DNA of 64,000 bases from Gymnopus androsaceus JB14 (Eukaryota > Basidiomycota > Agaricomycetes > Agaricales > Omphalotaceae): positions 59,894-123,893 of the forward strand of contig ML769591.1 of NCBI GenBank assembly GCA_009733575.1. Reading direction: 5' to 3'. Each line of letters begins with the position of its first letter. The first letter of the stretch is position 1. This document shows, one piece after another, positions 10,271 to 21,254 of this stretch. The position numbers and the translations under genes are program-made. The notes under the pieces are model-generated. The model was given only the letters and a program-made list of their open reading frames with translations, was not told where the DNA came from and made no database searches.

Positions 10271-10844
10271 CTTTCTAGCCCGCTCTCTCCACCGTTGTAC
10301 TCACATTTCGCTATGCCGGTCTCTATTCAGTATTCTAGTATTGTACTCATTGGTGGTTAGCGTTGTCGTGAATCGGAGTACTATAATTTGAAGCCCTCAT
10401 GGTTGACCTTCTCGGTCGCTTCGCCTCGTCGCTCGATGTGAGATCACGTATCGATCTCATATACTAACATTCTCCAGCTCGCATCCTGACCACTTCAATC
10501 GCAAACCAACCTCTCTTCAAATTCTAGACAAGGGAACAACGTTCAATCTTCAACTTCATCCAAGTTAGAGGTCAAACAGCGTCAAACGGTAGCCCATTGA
10601 AAGTCTGTTCGGTGAAACCGAAAGCTTACGACGTCGTACTTCTGTATTTCATACTCGAATTAAATTGGTTCAGTGGTTATTCATCGTTTTCAATGTTCGA
10701 TGTTTCTTTGGCAAATTCAACCGTAACGCCGCTTTATTAGAAAGCTACTCGCTGGTGAACGCCGCAATCGCATTCTCAAGTAGAAGATCATTTAAACATC
10801 ATTCTATTTCACCGCCATATTCTAATTGTGCCAGCGCTTCAGTT
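10271..10844. other. Duplicated kinase 3' flank, then gene-free DNA
   Basis: The first part (about 10350-10665) is the partner of 8165-8600. The open frame 10665-10871 has no recognised content. Confidence 0.5.
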
Positions 10845-13800
10845 TCAATGCCAGACCTTCGGTCTGTGTAGGTGATCAGCAAGGAAGCTTGATATGCAAC
10901 ACGATAACTTACCCAAAGCCTCCATTGGGAGGCGTAAGCAGTGATAATCCTTGACCATCAGCGGTATTTTCAAATACCTTGGAATATGAATATCACGGTG
11001 TAAGGAAACGACTGAACGAGAGTAACACTCACCGTATTTCCCCACCAAGTCTGAACTGTATGGGCCCCAATAGAGCCTGCAGCAGGGAATTGGAGACAGA
11101 AAAAGATGACCACTGTGGAGACTGCTACTCCAGAATCCACTGATGGAATTTAACAGTCATCACAAGGAAGGTAGTACAGATGCTAAACTTACGACTAGCT
11201 GAGAGGACATAATTATATTTCGTCCACCAGGAAAAGTGGCGTCGGCGGATAAGATATTGGAATATGAAGCCGACGATGGCCCATGGGACATAGTTGATTG
11301 AGGTTGCGGGTGGAAGCAACCCAGTCCCAGTGAAAATCAGGGGAAAGCTATCGTGAAAGAAGGTAAGTTATGAACACAGGCAAGTCCATGAAATATGGGT
11401 GTATCTCACTTGATGTACCGCGTCCAACTGCTCGGCCGTTTCACATGAGCGATCCAATGTAAGATCGGAGCAACCAAACCAACGAGGAAGAAGAAAAGTA
11501 GACCTGGAACCAGTACCACAGTTAGCGACTAACTTTCGATTTAGAAACGTGCTCACCCTAGTAAGTTGAACCCTTGGAAAATATACGCGCAGGACCAATT
11601 ACCCCCCACAGAATACTTGCTGATCCAAAAACAGTAGTCGACACACAGGTAAACCCGTCTGGTTGGTCGTGATCACACAACCCTCTAATGTTCTTAAACA
11701 TCCATGCCTACACAAATCGTCAGTGTATATTTCAGGTTGCTTAGAATAGACTAACCTGTACGCCTAGTTGTGTAGTCCCAGCGACGATGGTGGCAAATGT
11801 TTGAGCAGCAAACATGATTCGAGGTGGAATTTTCATGTAGTGACCCAGTTTGAGATCTTGAGTAAAGTTTAGAGCTATAGGCCAGATATGAGAGTTGCTC
11901 AAGACTCGATACATAGATCTCCGACTCACCCTGAGCCATTGTGATGTACCCCCAAGTTTTGAACATCATCATGGCGATTGGTCGTCCAGGGAGAGAATAG
12001 CCTATGATGAGTTCTGTAATAACATTCAGGCCGACTAAGAAACACATCAAAACCGAGTTGGGTTAAAACCACAAATTAAAATACCCTGCTGATTCGTTAT
12101 CGCTTGAATGATCCCAATTGGAAGGGTGTAGAAGAAGGCTACCGAGGCAAAATATCAACGCCACCATCGAACCAAAAGCTGGAGGTGACACGTACAAATT
12201 ACGAGGGCAAGAATGAAATATCCGCTGCAAGACAACCCCCAGCTCAGATCGTGGGCTCTGGAGAGTAGATCTTACTTACATAGGCAACTGGGTGTCCCAT
12301 ACTTGAATTACGATACATCCAAATAAAAACATCGTCACTAAGCACCCACATACAGTATTAGCGAGAAATCAGAAAACAGCGCGCCAAAACTCACCAAAGA
12401 TAGTGGTGTACCACCACTCCGGTACTTGAGCATAGCGAGACATCAATTTGGCGTGGACATCCGCTTGCTCATTTAATGAACGACGAGCTTGAATCCAGAT
12501 TTGTTTTCGGTAGAAAAGGCTAGCAAGTAAATTCGATGAAGGTGAGATGGACATCTGAAACGAAATTGAGGAAATGAAAAACGTACGCGGAATGCACTGT
12601 GAAAAGAACAGATAAATAGGTCGACAAAAGATTAAACCATTAAAGCACTTACTTATCGTAGCGGTCATACTCGCAAAAGACAATCCGTAAGACAGCGCAA
12701 ACGTTGCTGACAAGTAGATAGGACTGTACGCTTCGTACGCGGTTTGGTCAAATGCGAGGTCTGGACTGACGATCCTCCTGACGTCGTAAGCCGTACCATT
12801 GTTGTTGAAGGATCCATCGCTCAGGACACTGTAAATACGCATTTAATGAGTGGTCCCACTATCAACCGGTGTTTGAGAAAAAGAAACCTACGGCAAGTAC
12901 GCAGAGTTCCAGGTGTTCGTATACTGCGTATTGAGAAAGCTTTGATCAATTAATGGGTTCGAGGAGAGATGTGGTGGGACGGAACGTACATATAGGATTG
13001 GGGTTACTAGCCCTAGAGAATTAGAGTGTATTAGATCAGGCGATCCGAGAGGAATATGGTTACGAACAGAAGAAAAACACAAATGCAAACGCAACGTTCG
13101 CTTCCGCCCACCATGGCGTCGCTAGCGGTGAGCCAATATATGCGATCTAAACCAATGTTTGAGTGCTCCACTTCACTGCCTATGAATCTCAATCGCTACC
13201 TGTGCCCAGTCAAAAGTAAGGAGGCTCATGCCCAGCCCGGATTGATACTAGCATACTATCAGCATTCAACTTGAAGCCTAGCTGGTCACTAGTACGCACC
13301 CCGAACATTTGATTCACTTTCACATTATCCGGAACGATCCAACAAACCCACGAAAAATAGCTCAAAGCCTGGAACAAATATCCAGGAAGGAAATACCACG
13401 AGAACGATCCCAAGAACGCGTATACAAAAAATCTCTGACGGCTGATACCTCCTCGATTGCCGATACCCGCGTAATGGGTTGAATGCAATGTATTGAAAAG
13501 AGCACATGTAACAAGGTTCGTGGGCCAGATCATTGAAGGTGGTTGGACGAGGAATCGTTTTGCCACACCTCCGATGGAGAAACCGATTAGTTGGGTAGAC
13601 ATGACGGTTAACCATTGGTAGCTAAAGCTGTAGGTTTGGTTGTAGAATACTCGTTGGACTGCGACCTGCAAAAAGCAAACGCGTTTGTGGGTTTAATTCC
13701 CCTAAAGCTTGGGAGTGGTGGTACTTACGATGTCCGTTGCGTAGGCACTTTGATAGCCCACTGAAGCCATTACCGTGACAAGGACCTGCAATAACGTGGC

Positions 13801-14605
13801 TCAGTTTCATACACCTATTCAAACTGTGCAAGTCTGCAAAAACATACATGCTCCTTGATAGAAAACGGTCCCGGATTCAACGCCAACCCAAAAACCTGAA
13901 CTTCGGGGACGAATTTCGCCCATGCACATCCTATAGGGAAAGCAACCAATTGCGCGACGAGACCGGTGACTGTTACCGAGGGACTGTAGTAAAAATAGAA
14001 AGCAGTTGTGAGCGAGGAGAGGAAAGAAGAGAGTGGAATATAACTAAACTATCGAAAATAGAAGAACTGGTTTAAACCCTGTCAGAGTCTCAGCCGGTAT
14101 ATACGAGAATGAGTGGTTGGTTGGGTACGAACGGGAACTAAGACTATTAGAAGGTTGTTAGAAGGAGAAAGGCTGTAAGATAAGAAGGAAGAAAAAGACG
14201 AACTAGCCCAACATGTTCCAATAATCCCATGCTCTCAGCGTTCCAACAGGCATTGAGGGATCGTCTACATTTGAGACTGCAGATCTAACTTCCGGATATG
14301 GAGAATCGTCCTCTGTACAGTAGCATCAATTATGCGTAGGTTTTAAATTGAATGGGAAATGAAAACACTCGCCTAAAACCCCCTCGATAGCATCTTCACA
14401 AAAGTTGGGATCGTCGAAGAAGGGAATATCCTCTATGGGCTCAATGTCTCCACTTGCAGCAGCAAACGCGACTGTGCACGGGAGCAAGATGAAACAGTTA
14501 ACGAGTAATCGGTTAGGTTATCGTTGAAAATCCCACCTTCATTGTCCCTCGTCGTCGAATCCTAATGCCTTTTCAGACGTCCGAGTCTTTATCGGCGAAA
14601 GACAT
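10845..14605 (-). CDS. OPT-family oligopeptide transporter, with an apparent in-frame stop
   Basis: A multi-exon gene on the minus strand encodes a polytopic proton-coupled oligopeptide transporter of the plasma membrane. Signatures in order: [82 protein letters not shown], the acidic ADVHAKLM...[47 protein letters not shown], and the C-terminus ending PKVWH (stop 10845-10847). Most joins use clean GT-AG introns of about 50-65 nt. Two faults: with the best splice sites, codon 11558-11560 is TAG between STY and GLLFFFLVG; and the first exon (ATG at 14605, MSFADKDSD) does not join in frame to the [15 protein letters not shown] exon. The exon just after TLRAW is also uncertain. It may be a young pseudogene. 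Confidence 0.8.
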
Positions 14606-15107
14606 GGCAAGTGCTACCGAGCCGGAGTTGCGATGGTCAAACGACAAGCAATGGCAAAAGGACGATCAGCATACATGAACCCGCAGGCTTTAAAGCAGAG
14701 AATGGAGTAGCACGAGCACGAGATAAGTGGTTCTATATACGATAAAGTGAGAGCAAAGTGGCGATAGCATGTGGCAAAAGGAATGATAGTTGATGTTGAT
14801 ACTGACTGTATCTGTATATTTCGGCCGGTATGCATTCAGAAGCTTCACATGAATATTCGGTATTCGGAACAAGGAGAGATCAGTTACATAGCTGGCCTGT
14901 GTTGAGTCGTCAATGTACGTGTCCATAAGACATGAGCTGCGCGCGCTGATTTGGAACCCTGGTTCAGAGCTTCTACATTCCAGAAAAGATACAAAGGACA
15001 ATCCAAAAGCAGTTTACACACTAGATACAGGAATGACATCTAAGTTGAAGAATCCGTCTGCATTGTATGGATGATAGAAGACGAGATTATGACGCACACT
15101 ATACACA
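14606..15107. other. Intergenic, nothing recognised
   Basis: Short minus-strand frames here are rich in Ser, Cys and Tyr and show no motif. It separates the upstream end of the OPT gene from the 3' end of the metallo-beta-lactamase gene. Confidence 0.4.
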
Positions 15108-16231
15108 TCAAAGCTTCGCATTCAAACCCCAACTTGTATGAACACCTTCGCCGTCTAATCTCTTTACAAGCCCGTCTTCTTCCAATTTATTCATATGCAA
15201 AGTGATGCCCTGGGAAGCAGGAGCCCAAAGCGATTCAGGATATGATTGATAAATCTTGGAAACGATCGTCCAAGTTGTCCAAGCTGCTTTACCCGAGCTG
15301 TCCCCCGAAGATGGTGGAGGAGGAGACTGAAGCACCTCCAGGATATGAGCATCACGTTCCGATCGATGTATAATATAAGTCTCGATGAGTTTCGCGCCTT
15401 TAGCGACGACTGGTCCGTGTCCGGGATAGAGAAGATCGTAAGAGTTGGAGTTGTGGTAATCCAACATTTTACGAAGACTGGAGAGGTACACTTTCAGGTC
15501 TTCGAAAACGGCCGTTCCTTTTCCTAGAACAGTGTCCGCGGTGTACAGTGCACGATCTTCGGGTATGAAAAGGCATATGGAGTCGCGAGTATGACCAGGA
15601 GTATGAAGGACACGGAGAGATGTCGAGGATGTACTGAATTCCTGGCCGTCATAGAGTTCGTGAAATGTGGCTTCATCGGAAGCCGGGGTGAAGGAATTGG
15701 GGAGAAGAGAGTCTATGATGGATGGAAGGTTACTCCACTCTGGGAGTTGAGCTGTAGCAAGTGGAAATTTGTGCAATCTCGGAGGTTTAAAGGGCATGCC
15801 TGTCTTACGCTCATCCCATAGTCGGCGTAGCAGGGCAAGAACAGAAGGAAGACCGCCGACATGATCTCCATGATAGTGCGAGATGATGATGTCTGAGACG
15901 TCCGGGCTTTCTAAATTGGTAGATGGCGCTGTCTCTTTCAAAGCTGACTCGAGAGCAGGGATATAGGCTTCCTTTCCTTCTCCAGTATCCACCAAAGTAT
16001 ATGGATTGTGTCGTCCGATGAGGTATGTATTGGTACCCTGGAGGGTGAACTTGCCAGGATTCTGTAGATATTGTCTCTATAAGTGCATCAATGCGATACT
16101 GTGAAAGCAATAACTATACCTGTCCGAGGACTCTAACAATGTTCGGACTGAGCTGAATATTCGGTATCAGCACCCAGTAGAATACAATGTATTCAGCAGC
16201 TCACCCTAGTCACTGAAGCTATAGTGTCCAT
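15108..16231 (-). CDS. LACTB2-like metallo-beta-lactamase-fold hydrolase
   Basis: Small first exons read MDTIASVTR (ATG at 16231) and LSPNIVRVLGQ, then NPGKFTLQGTNTYLIG, joined to a long exon from VDTGEGKEAY to the stop at 15108. The metal-binding motif SHYHGDHVGG is the HxHxDH signature; downstream HTPGHTRDS and ADTV supply further ligands, and LLYPGHGPVV the last His. The C-terminus (LHMNKLEEDGLVKRL) is the winged-helix-like tail of LACTB2 proteins. The family's characterised members are single-stranded endoribonucleases, with the human protein in mitochondria; fungal relatives are also annotated in polyketide clusters, so the exact role here is open. Length and frames look intact. It lies head to head with CWC22, 140 bp apart. 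Confidence 0.88.
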
Positions 16232-16371
16232 TGAGAAAAGGATTTATCATGCTACCGGGAACCGAAGAACCAGATCCCGAAGGCGCTTAATACGGATCTC
16301 GAATAGGCGCGCGGCTCTGACAGAACCCAAACAAGCATCATCACCTTTCCGTGTTAACCACCACCACGACA
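16232..16371. promoter_or_regulatory. Shared divergent promoter, LACTB2-like / CWC22
   Basis: Only 140 bp separate the two divergent start codons (16231 minus, 16372 plus), so the promoter elements must overlap. No clear TATA box is seen. A CCACCACCACGACAATGG context precedes the CWC22 start. Confidence 0.6.
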
Positions 16372-19264
16372 ATGGCCGACGTTGATATGGATAATGGAGA
16401 CAGCTTGAAGAGAAAGAGGTACGTCCAACTCTCAAAATTTTATCCTTTTTAACCTCTGAAATCTCCGTTATTTTAGATCTGCTTCCACTTCGTCAGTAGA
16501 CGCAAATCTGCCCCCTTCCAGCCGTCGCCGGTCAATATCTCCCAGAAGTTCTAGAATCGACAGTGTCAAAGTCAGCGATGTTGACCCTGCTCGCCGTGCT
16601 GAGCGAGAACGACAGCTCACTGCACGTGTCGCTGCAATGGAACTCGAAAAGTCTGAGAATCCAAAGGAAAAGGCTGCGGAAAAGGAACTCGATTCACAAG
16701 CAGAGTTTGCAAAGCTTTTGAGCACACGATCCGGTGGGGTATATATGCCTCCTGCTCGTCTACGTGCATTACGGGAAGCCGCATCCAACGACAAAACTAG
16801 TTCGGAATACCAACGACTGTCTTGGGACGCTCTCAGAAAGTCCATCACTGGTATCGTCAACAGGGTCAACGTCAACAATATCAAACTTATTGTTCCGGAG
16901 CTCTTCTCTGAAAATTTGATTCGAGGCCGCGGTTTATTCGCCAGGAGCATCATGAAAGCACAGGCATCGAGTTTACCGTTCACTCCGGTTTTCGCTGCGC
17001 TCGTCGCCATCATCAACTCCAAGCTTCCTCAAGTTGGAGAGCTCGTCTTGACTCGGCTCATCAGTCAATTCCGGCGGTCGTTCAAACGGAATGACAAGGC
17101 ATGTTTCGTGTTTCTGACTTTATCCTTTTTAAACTTACCAGTCCCGTATTAGATCGTCTGCCATTCTACCACCACATTCATTGCGCACCTAGTTAACCAG
17201 GCAGTTGCCCATGAAATCATCGCCCTCCAAATTCTCGTTCTTCTCCTCGAACGCCCCACTGATGATTCCATCGAAATTGCCGTCGGTTTCATGCGCGAAG
17301 TAGGAGCTTTCCTCGCTGAAAACTCTCCTAAAGCAAATGCTACTGTCTATGAGCGATTTCGCGCTGTCCTGAATGAAGGCACTATCAGTCATCGGGTTCA
17401 GTACATGATCGAAGTCCTCATGCAGGTCCGGAAGGACAAGTATAAAGACAATCCCATTCTTCCCGAGGGTCTTGATTTGGTGGAGGAGGATGAGCAAATC
17501 ACTCATCAAATACAGCTCGAGGAGGAGCTACAAGTCCAGGAGGGACTGAGTATGTTGCTTCTTTGCATTTCCGGTTTATCTGCGTAGCTGACATACCCTT
17601 TTAGATATATTTAAATTCGATCCAAACTATATTGAGAGCGAGGAAAAGTACAAATCTATCAAAAACGAGATTCTGGGAGAGGATTCGGATGAAGAATCTG
17701 GTTCGGAAGAGTCGAGTGATGAGGATGAGGAAGAAGGTACGCATAGTCGCTCTTTCATTTCATCATCCGCGCTGACAGAAACTATAGTAGTTGAAGCCAA
17801 GGAAGGAATCGAAGACCAAACCGGAACCAATTTGGTAAACCTCCGTCGAACCATTTACTTGACCATCATGAATGCTCTCAACTATGAAGAGGCGGTTCAC
17901 AAGCTTCTCAAGGTGCAAATCTCAGAGGGCGAAGAAGTGTGTATCTGTTTTTTTTTCGCATGGCATGTATGATTTTAACGTTTCTTTACAGATTGAAATG
18001 GTCAACATGATCATTGAGTGTTGCTCACAAGAACGCTCATACTCCACATTCTACGGTCTCATCGGCGAACGCTTCAGCAAACTCAACCGTGTCTGGACAG
18101 AGTCTTTCGAAGCCGCATTTGGCAACTATTACAGCACTATTCATCGTTATGAAACCAATCGCTTACGAAACATTGCAAGATTTTTCGGACATCTATTTGC
18201 GACGGACTCGATATCGTGGGTTGTGTTTGAGTGTATCAAAATTAACGAGGATGATACGACTTCGAGTAGTCGTATTTTCGTAAAGATTATGATGAATGAG
18301 ATGATGGAGAGTATGGGGTTGAAGACGTTGGCGGAGAGGTTTAAGGATGCGGAGGTCAAGAGGGCTTGTGAAGGCATGTTCCCTGTTGATGTGCCCAAGA
18401 ACACTCGGTTCTCCATCAACTATTTCACGAGTATTGGTTTGGGTGTGGTCACGGAAGAGATGCGAGAGTATCTCAAGGTGAACTTTTATATTTTTCTTTA
18501 CGTTCTTGTCCAGTCATTCATTTTCCCTTCCTTAGAATGCTCCAAAATTGATTATGGAACAACGCCGAAAAATGCTCGAGCAAGAGTCGTCGTCAGATTC
18601 GGACTCGAGCTCGGATTCAGATTCCTCAGACTCAGACTCCGACTCGGATTCTGACAGTGATTCTGAATCTGTAGAATCTAGGCGGAGTGCACCTCGCCGA
18701 AGGCGTACCCCATCTCCTCCTCCTCCCCGTCGTCGACGGTCCCCATCGTATGGCTCAGACCGTGGACCACCACCCAGAGGGCGCAGCTTATCTCGCACCC
18801 CTCCGCCGCCTCGCAGTCGTCGACGTGATGATACTCCTCCACGCGATGACAGAAAACGTGATTCCTTTGGTCGCGCTCCCCCTCCCCATATTCCCGAGAA
18901 AGGTCGTTACAACGGCAGGGCCGACTCCCCTCCCCCGCGTCGACGCTACCCATCATCATCCTCCTCGAGATCCAGGTCGCCTCCTCCCCCAAAGTCAAAA
19001 TATCCTCGAGATAGGTCTGATTCTCGGTCAAGATCTCCTCCGCCTCCGCCTCGTCATCCCAACACCAATGCCAATGGGCGGAGACATGATTCTCGATCTA
19101 GGTCTAGGTCTCCACGGAGGGATGAACGCAATGATCGAAAACGGAGAGATGATTCGAGAGATCGGGGCTACTACCGCAACGACAGACAGCGCCAGTCGCC
19201 TCCGCATTCATCAAGGCGCGATATGGAGCGTGAGCGCGATCGGGACTATGAGCGTAGGAGGTAG
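16372..19264 (+). CDS. CWC22: Pre-mRNA splicing factor CWC22
   Basis: Seven exons: 16372-16418, 16477-17098, 17153-17549, 17605-17736, 17788-17936, 17992-18477 and 18536-19264. The MIF4G domain runs from about GGVYMPPARLRALREA through SWDALRKSITGIVNRVN and ENLIRGRGLFARSIMKAQA to HEIIALQILVLLLERPTDDS; the MA3 domain includes NLRRTIYLTIMNALNYEEAV and SYSTFYGLIGERF. CWC22 is a spliceosome component that binds eIF4A3 and enables exon-junction-complex loading. After the MA3 domain comes an acidic Asp-Ser run (from 18590) and then a Pro/Arg/Ser tail with many RS and RSPPPP motifs, ending DYERRR; this RS tail is typical of fungal and animal CWC22. Intron 17099-17152 appears to be GC-AG. No frame breaks. 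Confidence 0.93.
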
Positions 19265-19652
19265 TCGTAGTCTAGGTGACCGTCGGTTTTTTGCGATCAT
19301 GTACGCCTTTTTCAGTCATTTTCGGTCCCTCGGTACGTTACCTTGTTGTACAATTTGTAGGCTTTCAGTGGTTGAATAAAATGGCCTCCTATGTTCAATG
19401 TCTGTCTGTCTAGATTTTTCTCAGCCAACATTTTATGTACGGAAGCAAAACATGTTGCATTCACCGCCGGTGTGACAGATTTTCGCTTATTTGAATTCTA
19501 ATCCATTCTACAATATTGTAATGTCATAGCAACCATCCTGATACCCTTTAAGACCTGGACCGGAGGAATAGCAGGGATGCAACTTTTCTCTCTTTCTTGC
19601 TTTTCGTTTGCGACACCCCTTCCGCTATTTAACTATCTAATAACGAACAATA
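19265..19652. other. Intergenic, nothing recognised
   Basis: It contains the CWC22 3' flank (gttgaataaaatgg near 19371, a possible polyadenylation context) and the promoter region of the next gene. Confidence 0.4.
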
Positions 19653-20816
19653 ATGCCTGACGCACCCGCTGAAGAAACTCTCAATTTTGCGGCTACGTGC
19701 GTACTTGCGTGTTTATAGCTCATTTCTATGTCTGACCAGTATCAAACGCATGTAGCCGCCATGGTTGGACACGAAGCTTCACCCTTTCCTCGGAAAAAGT
19801 CACAAACATAGACTACACCACTCTCGAGTCAGTCTTGGAACTGAACACACTAAAAATCAGATCGATGTCTCTTCGAATCTTTGTCGAGCACCCTCCGGCG
19901 TCGGGAACCTTTGTAAAGATTCGACCGTGGAAGGATGACGGGAGTTTGCAGTCTATTCTTATGAAAGCGTTCTTTGAGGAGCGCATGAAGAATGGTACCA
20001 CGACCACTCTCGATATTCGTGATGGGAATGTCCGTGAGAATGGTATAGGGGAAGGAGGTAAAGACAGTGGTGCTAGAGAGTGGCTCAAGGCACATGGATT
20101 GACGAGGACGAAGAGTGCAACGGGAGGGGAGTCGGAGGAGCATGATGTATGTTTTGCTTTTTTTTTGGTATCAGCTGTCGTCTGTGTGTTAATTTGGGCG
20201 TTCGAAGGGTGAAACTCAGTCGGATGTGAAGGTAGCATCTCAAGCTGTACCAGCAGGAAGTGGTTTCCTTTCCGCTTTTGGATTCGGGAGGCCACCACCA
20301 GTTCCCTCGAAATCCGATGAATCTGAGGGTGATGGTCATGCTACTGAAGGTACCCCGGAAAAGAAAGAGAAAACCGAGGAAGATATCCTTCGTGAGGTTC
20401 GTTTGTTGCTCATTGTTGTCTTAGTATCAGGTCTCATCGTGAGTTGTTAATAGCGGGGCTGGGGCCCACCTATAATGCGTCGCTTGACAAGCCGCAAGCC
20501 ACGTAAATCGAAATCGAAAACGCCTGTCGAGGAAAAGGATATTCAAGAGGAAGGGGACGGTGAAGAAATCGAGATACCCGAGGCGGAGGAAGCAAACGGA
20601 GGTGCTCGGCCGGAAAAGAATGTGAGTTGAGCCCTTGCAGTATTTTCCTTGTGACTCGTGAACTGACGAGGATTGTAGGCTCTTTGGCGTAAGAAGCAGA
20701 ATGCTTTCCTTGGTTCTCCGAAGAAACCGAAGAAGGGCGGCGCTGAGATTGTCAGGACTCCTTCGGATGCGATGAAGCCTGCAACACCGACGAAGGAGAC
20801 TTCTTCAGAATCTTAA
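19653..20816 (+). CDS. Hypothetical protein with charged low-complexity C-terminus
   Basis: Exons can be joined in one frame: 19653-19696 (MPDAPAEETLNFAAT), 19756-20146, about 20210-20397, about 20455-20620, and a last exon from about 20679 to the stop at 20814-20816. The N-terminal half has a folded-looking segment (HGWTRSFTLSSEKV ... LRIFVEHPPASGTFVKIRPW) followed by LQSILMKAFFEERM. The second half is rich in Lys, Glu, Pro and Ser, with RRLTSRKPRKSKSKTPVEEK and an end rich in Lys-Pro-Thr (LGSPKKPKKGG ... KETSSES), possibly nuclear. I see no transmembrane segment or known domain and do not recognise the family. It is convergent with the carboxylesterase gene. All introns have GT-AG ends and no frame break was needed. 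Confidence 0.6.
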
Positions 20817-21254
20817 ATAACACAAGGAACAACGTTGGAATCTTATACATACTACATGATTGTAATACTCACTTTCCTTTCAGCTTCTGCATCTTTACTT
20901 TATCTTTCAAGTTTCAATAGTCTGTTGTATAATCACTTACTACCTTTCATCCAAGTGGTAATTCTGTACTTAATACATGTGCTCATCTCAATGCTATACT
21001 TCCTTATCCTCGCCAATATTTTCTCCGCTCCCTCTACGCAGCCATCTGGATTCTACGCTTGGTAAAGGGAAGGATTTAGACTGATCTGACGAAATTTAGA
21101 AGTTTGAATGAGCTTGAAACGATCAAGTAGAAAAAAGAGCGTGTGCCAAAGAGGGTGGCTTGCTACGACTGTAAATTAATGGCTTGGCTGGCTTAGGATC
21201 CCATCGTAAGGTATAGTGGTAGAAGTAAGATATAGATATAATAGTAACATTTAA
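20817..21254. other. Intergenic between convergent genes
   Basis: AT-rich with pyrimidine-rich stretches and no supported gene. It holds the 3' ends of the hypothetical gene (plus strand) and the carboxylesterase (minus strand). Confidence 0.4.

Noticed and set aside
18687..19379. Long plus-strand frame within the CWC22 RS tail
   Set aside because: Shadow of the highly biased RS-coding sequence in another frame.
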